Below, piece by piece: positions 7,064 through 7,928 of a stretch of 7,928 bases of DNA (the stretch's first letter is position 1; every line of letters begins with the position of its first letter). This DNA is from Bacteroidales bacterium. GTDB taxonomy: Bacteria; Bacteroidota; Bacteroidia; Bacteroidales; UBA932. The stretch is from the NCBI GenBank assembly GCA_017615445.1, contig JAGAAD010000099.1, positions 1 through 7,928 on the forward strand, written 5' to 3'. Under the pieces are notes generated by a model. It searched no databases, had not been told where the DNA came from, and saw nothing but the letters and a program-made list of their open reading frames with translations. Made by a program: the position numbers and the translations under genes.

Positions 7064-7094
7064 TTTGCGGAATCCAATTTTTGTACTACTTTTG
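7064..7094 (+). promoter_or_regulatory. tRNA-Asn promoter: TTTG, 19 bp, TACTTTTG
   Basis: TTTG at 7064-7067 and TACTTTTG at 7087-7094 match both halves of the Bacteroidetes sigma-ABfr consensus (TTTG and TAnnTTTG) with 19 bp between them. This is the best promoter in the window. Transcription would begin near 7100, about 25 nt before the mature tRNA. Confidence 0.75.
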
Positions 7095-7099
7095 CAGTC

Positions 7100-7115
7100 C
7101 CGTTCGTTAGAACGG
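7100..7115 (+). other. Hairpin in the pre-tRNA 5' leader
   Basis: CCGTTC (7100-7105) and GAACGG (7110-7115) form a perfect 6-bp stem with a GTTA loop, placed right at the expected transcript start and 10 nt before the tRNA acceptor stem. It would be removed with the leader by RNase P. It might help keep the leader from pairing with the tRNA. Confidence 0.5.
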
Positions 7116-7125
7116 CGATTGACAT

Positions 7126-7199
7126 TCCTCCTTAGCTCAGTTGGTTAGAGCACCTGACTGTTAATCAGGGGGTCCTGGGTTCAAGTCCCCGAGGGGGAG
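7126..7199 (+). tRNA. tRNA-Asn (anticodon GTT)
   Basis: The 74-nt cloverleaf has an acceptor stem TCCTCCT/AGGGGGA with one T-G wobble and discriminator G at 7199; a D arm GCTC/GAGC with the AGTTGGTTA loop; an anticodon stem CCTGA/TCAGG with loop CTGTTAA and anticodon GTT at 7160-7162; and a T loop TTCAAGT. No CCA is encoded, so it must be added by nucleotidyltransferase. The T stem (CTGGG/CCCCG) has one T-C mismatch at the second pair. The gene is followed after three bases by an intrinsic terminator, so it is transcribed alone. Confidence 0.97.
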
Positions 7200-7202
7200 C
7201 GC

Positions 7203-7234
7203 AAGCGGATGACCGAAAGGTTGTCCGCTTTTTC
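7203..7234 (+). terminator. Intrinsic terminator of the tRNA-Asn gene
   Basis: AGCGGATGACC (7204-7214) pairs with GGTTGTCCGCT (7219-7229) through 11 bp with two G-T wobbles and a GAAA loop. A run of five T (7229-7233) follows. The opposite strand has no T run, so it acts only on the plus strand. Confidence 0.85.
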
Positions 7235-7531
7235 GTTATCTCCGCGGGCCCCGCGTGGGGGCTAAGTGATTGAAACACAGGAGATAAGACGAAAGAGGTC
7301 TGCCTTTTTCGGGACACCTCATTTATTTAAAGTGCTGACCCACAACTACTTAGCCCCCACGGGCTTTTCGGGTTTGAGAAGCCTTCTCAGTGCGGGCGCG
7401 CTGACGGGGCTGACGCAAGAAGGGGAAAGGTTTTCGAGCGTTCGTGCCCGCATCGAGCGATTCGGGGCGGCATACTTTCAATCAACGTCTTCTGCCGGGC
7501 TTCGCCCAAGCCCAAAGAAACGGGAAAATCG
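7235..7531. other. Gene-free, hairpin-rich intergenic region
   Basis: About 300 bp with no credible coding frame on either strand. Besides the inverted-repeat element at 7254-7361, it holds a hairpin 7362-7369/7376-7383 (8 bp, one G-T); a competing hairpin TGAGAA/TTCTCA at 7375-7389; a 10-bp stem 7391-7400/7443-7452 (TGCGGGC...GCCCGCA, one G-T) over a 42-nt loop; and a hairpin GGGCTT/AAGCCC at 7497-7513. No TAnnTTTG promoter drives it internally, and no known RNA family is recognised. Confidence 0.5.
7254..7361. repeat. 108-bp inverted-repeat element (candidate MITE or structured RNA)
   Basis: CGTGGGGGCTAAGT (7254-7267) is repeated perfectly in inverse orientation at 7348-7361. Read inward from both ends, similarity continues imperfectly (TTG, then CAG and A at matching positions), which is how transposon terminal repeats often look. 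Inside is an imperfect hairpin at 7296-7319 (AGGT.T.CC against GG.A.ACCT, loop TTTTTC). There is no open frame inside, and no convincing target-site duplication flanks it. A non-autonomous transposon and a long-stem RNA are both possible. Confidence 0.5.
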
Positions 7532-7539
7532 TATATTTG
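7532..7539 (+). promoter_or_regulatory. Putative phosphatase-gene -7 element, TATATTTG
   Basis: TATATTTG matches TAnnTTTG and lies 20 bp before the ATG at 7560, giving a short normal leader containing an A/G-rich GAGAAGCAAGA stretch. No TTTG -33 box is seen at the standard distance. Confidence 0.55.
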
Positions 7540-7559
7540 CAGGGAAACGAGAAGCAAGA

Positions 7560-7928
7560 ATGACCAGAGTTTTGTTCGTGTGCCACGGGAATATCTGCAG
7601 GAGTCCGATGGCGGAGTTTATTCTGAAGGCGCTGGTGAAGGCCAGGGGGCTGGAGAACGACTACTACATCGAGTCGGGAGCGGTGTCGTGGGAAGAAGAA
7701 GGCAATCCGATTTATCCTCCGGCAAAAAGGTGCCTGACTCAGCACGGAATCTGGTTCGACCCGGCGAAGCGAGCCCGCCGCATTGACGCGAGCGACTATG
7801 ACCGTTTCGACCGAATCATCTGCATGGACGCTTCGAACCTACGCCTCATCAGCCGCATCATCCCCTCCGACCCTGAGCACAAAATCCACCTGATGATGTC
7901 CTACGCCGGCAGTGGGCGCGATGTCGCC
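7560..7928 (+). CDS. Low-molecular-weight protein-tyrosine phosphatase, C-terminus beyond right edge
   Basis: Dephosphorylates phosphotyrosine (or related small phosphoesters) in the cytoplasm. The 123 residues present begin MTRVLFVCHGNICRSPMAE, whose C-x5-R phosphate loop runs from Cys8 (nucleophile) to Arg14 followed by Ser15. Further matches are the ESGAV stretch, R-R-I-D-A-S-D-Y-D-R-F-D (about residues 75-86) and IICMD, all typical of LMW-PTPs. Family length is about 150-165, so some 30-40 residues are missing, including the DPY segment with the general-acid Asp. The start is the first ATG, four residues before the hydrophobic strand that leads to the P-loop. The role (polysaccharide export control, arsenate reduction or general) cannot be told without the downstream genes; the P-loop favours a tyrosine phosphatase over an ArsC-type reductase. 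Confidence 0.93.
   Translation, partial: MTRVLFVCHGNICRSPMAEFILKALVKARGLENDYYIESGAVSWEEEGNPIYPPAKRCLTQHGIWFDPAKRARRIDASDYDRFDRIICMDASNLRLISRIIPSDPEHKIHLMMSYAGSGRDVA

Noticed and set aside
7267..7484. 9-bp inverted match TGATTGAAA (7267-7275) / TTTCAATCA (7476-7484)
   Set aside because: Within 300 bp a 9-bp match is not rare by chance, and no extension is seen.
7235..7531. tmRNA, RNase P RNA or SRP RNA gene
   Set aside because: None of the conserved cores of these RNAs could be found, despite a GGGGCTGAC stretch at 7406-7414.
7482..7745. Minus-strand 87-codon open frame
   Set aside because: It is antisense to the phosphatase P-loop region and runs into the hairpin-rich gap; no coding signature.
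1..7928. CRISPR array, prophage, toxin-antitoxin or defence system
   Set aside because: No evenly spaced repeats, integrase, transposase, nuclease or toxin-like genes were found on either strand.

Overview
This GC-rich window holds housekeeping and small-operon genes from a chromosome of the order Bacteroidales. Support for that placement: promoter elements of the Bacteroidetes type (TAnnTTTG) sit upstream of almost every transcription unit; Shine-Dalgarno sequences are absent or weak; the tRNA has no encoded CCA; and several families typical of Bacteroidetes occur (HU-CCDC81-like protein, DUF4922, DUF6515). A GC-rich Rikenellaceae/Alistipes-like or uncultured gut/rumen member is plausible, but genus cannot be read from the sequence.

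Layout. (1) 1-2220, minus strand: prfB (release factor 2), followed 1 bp later by a class I fumarate hydratase gene that runs off the left edge. (2) 2221-2265: a 45-bp divergent promoter region with one TAnnTTTG box per strand, each only 7-8 bp from a start codon. (3) 2266-3030, plus strand: murI (glutamate racemase), ending 1 bp from the stop of the converging operon. (4) 3032-6995, minus strand: a tight four-gene operon. In transcription order it encodes a membrane-anchored HU-CCDC81-like protein, a Nudix hydrolase, a DUF4922 HIT-superfamily protein with a SpoIID-like C-terminal part, and a secreted Ser/Tyr-rich DUF6515-like protein. The first two junctions are ATGA overlaps and the last gap is 6 bp. 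(5) 7000-7234: divergent promoters, then tRNA-Asn(GTT) with a strong intrinsic terminator. (6) 7235-7531: about 300 bp of gene-free, hairpin-rich DNA, including a 108-bp element bounded by 14-bp perfect inverted repeats (MITE-like or a structured RNA). (7) 7560-end, plus strand: a low-molecular-weight protein-tyrosine-phosphatase gene cut by the right edge.

How the genes relate. murI supplies D-glutamate for peptidoglycan. The four-gene operon mixes a membrane-tethered HU-like protein, two nucleotide-handling families (Nudix and HIT) and an exported protein, and its joint role is unknown. I do not see a clear novel defence or mobile system. The most unusual items are the SpoIID-like remnant fused to DUF4922, the HU-CCDC81 protein lacking a SPOR domain, the inverted-repeat element after the tRNA, and the possible leaderless prfB/murI pair.
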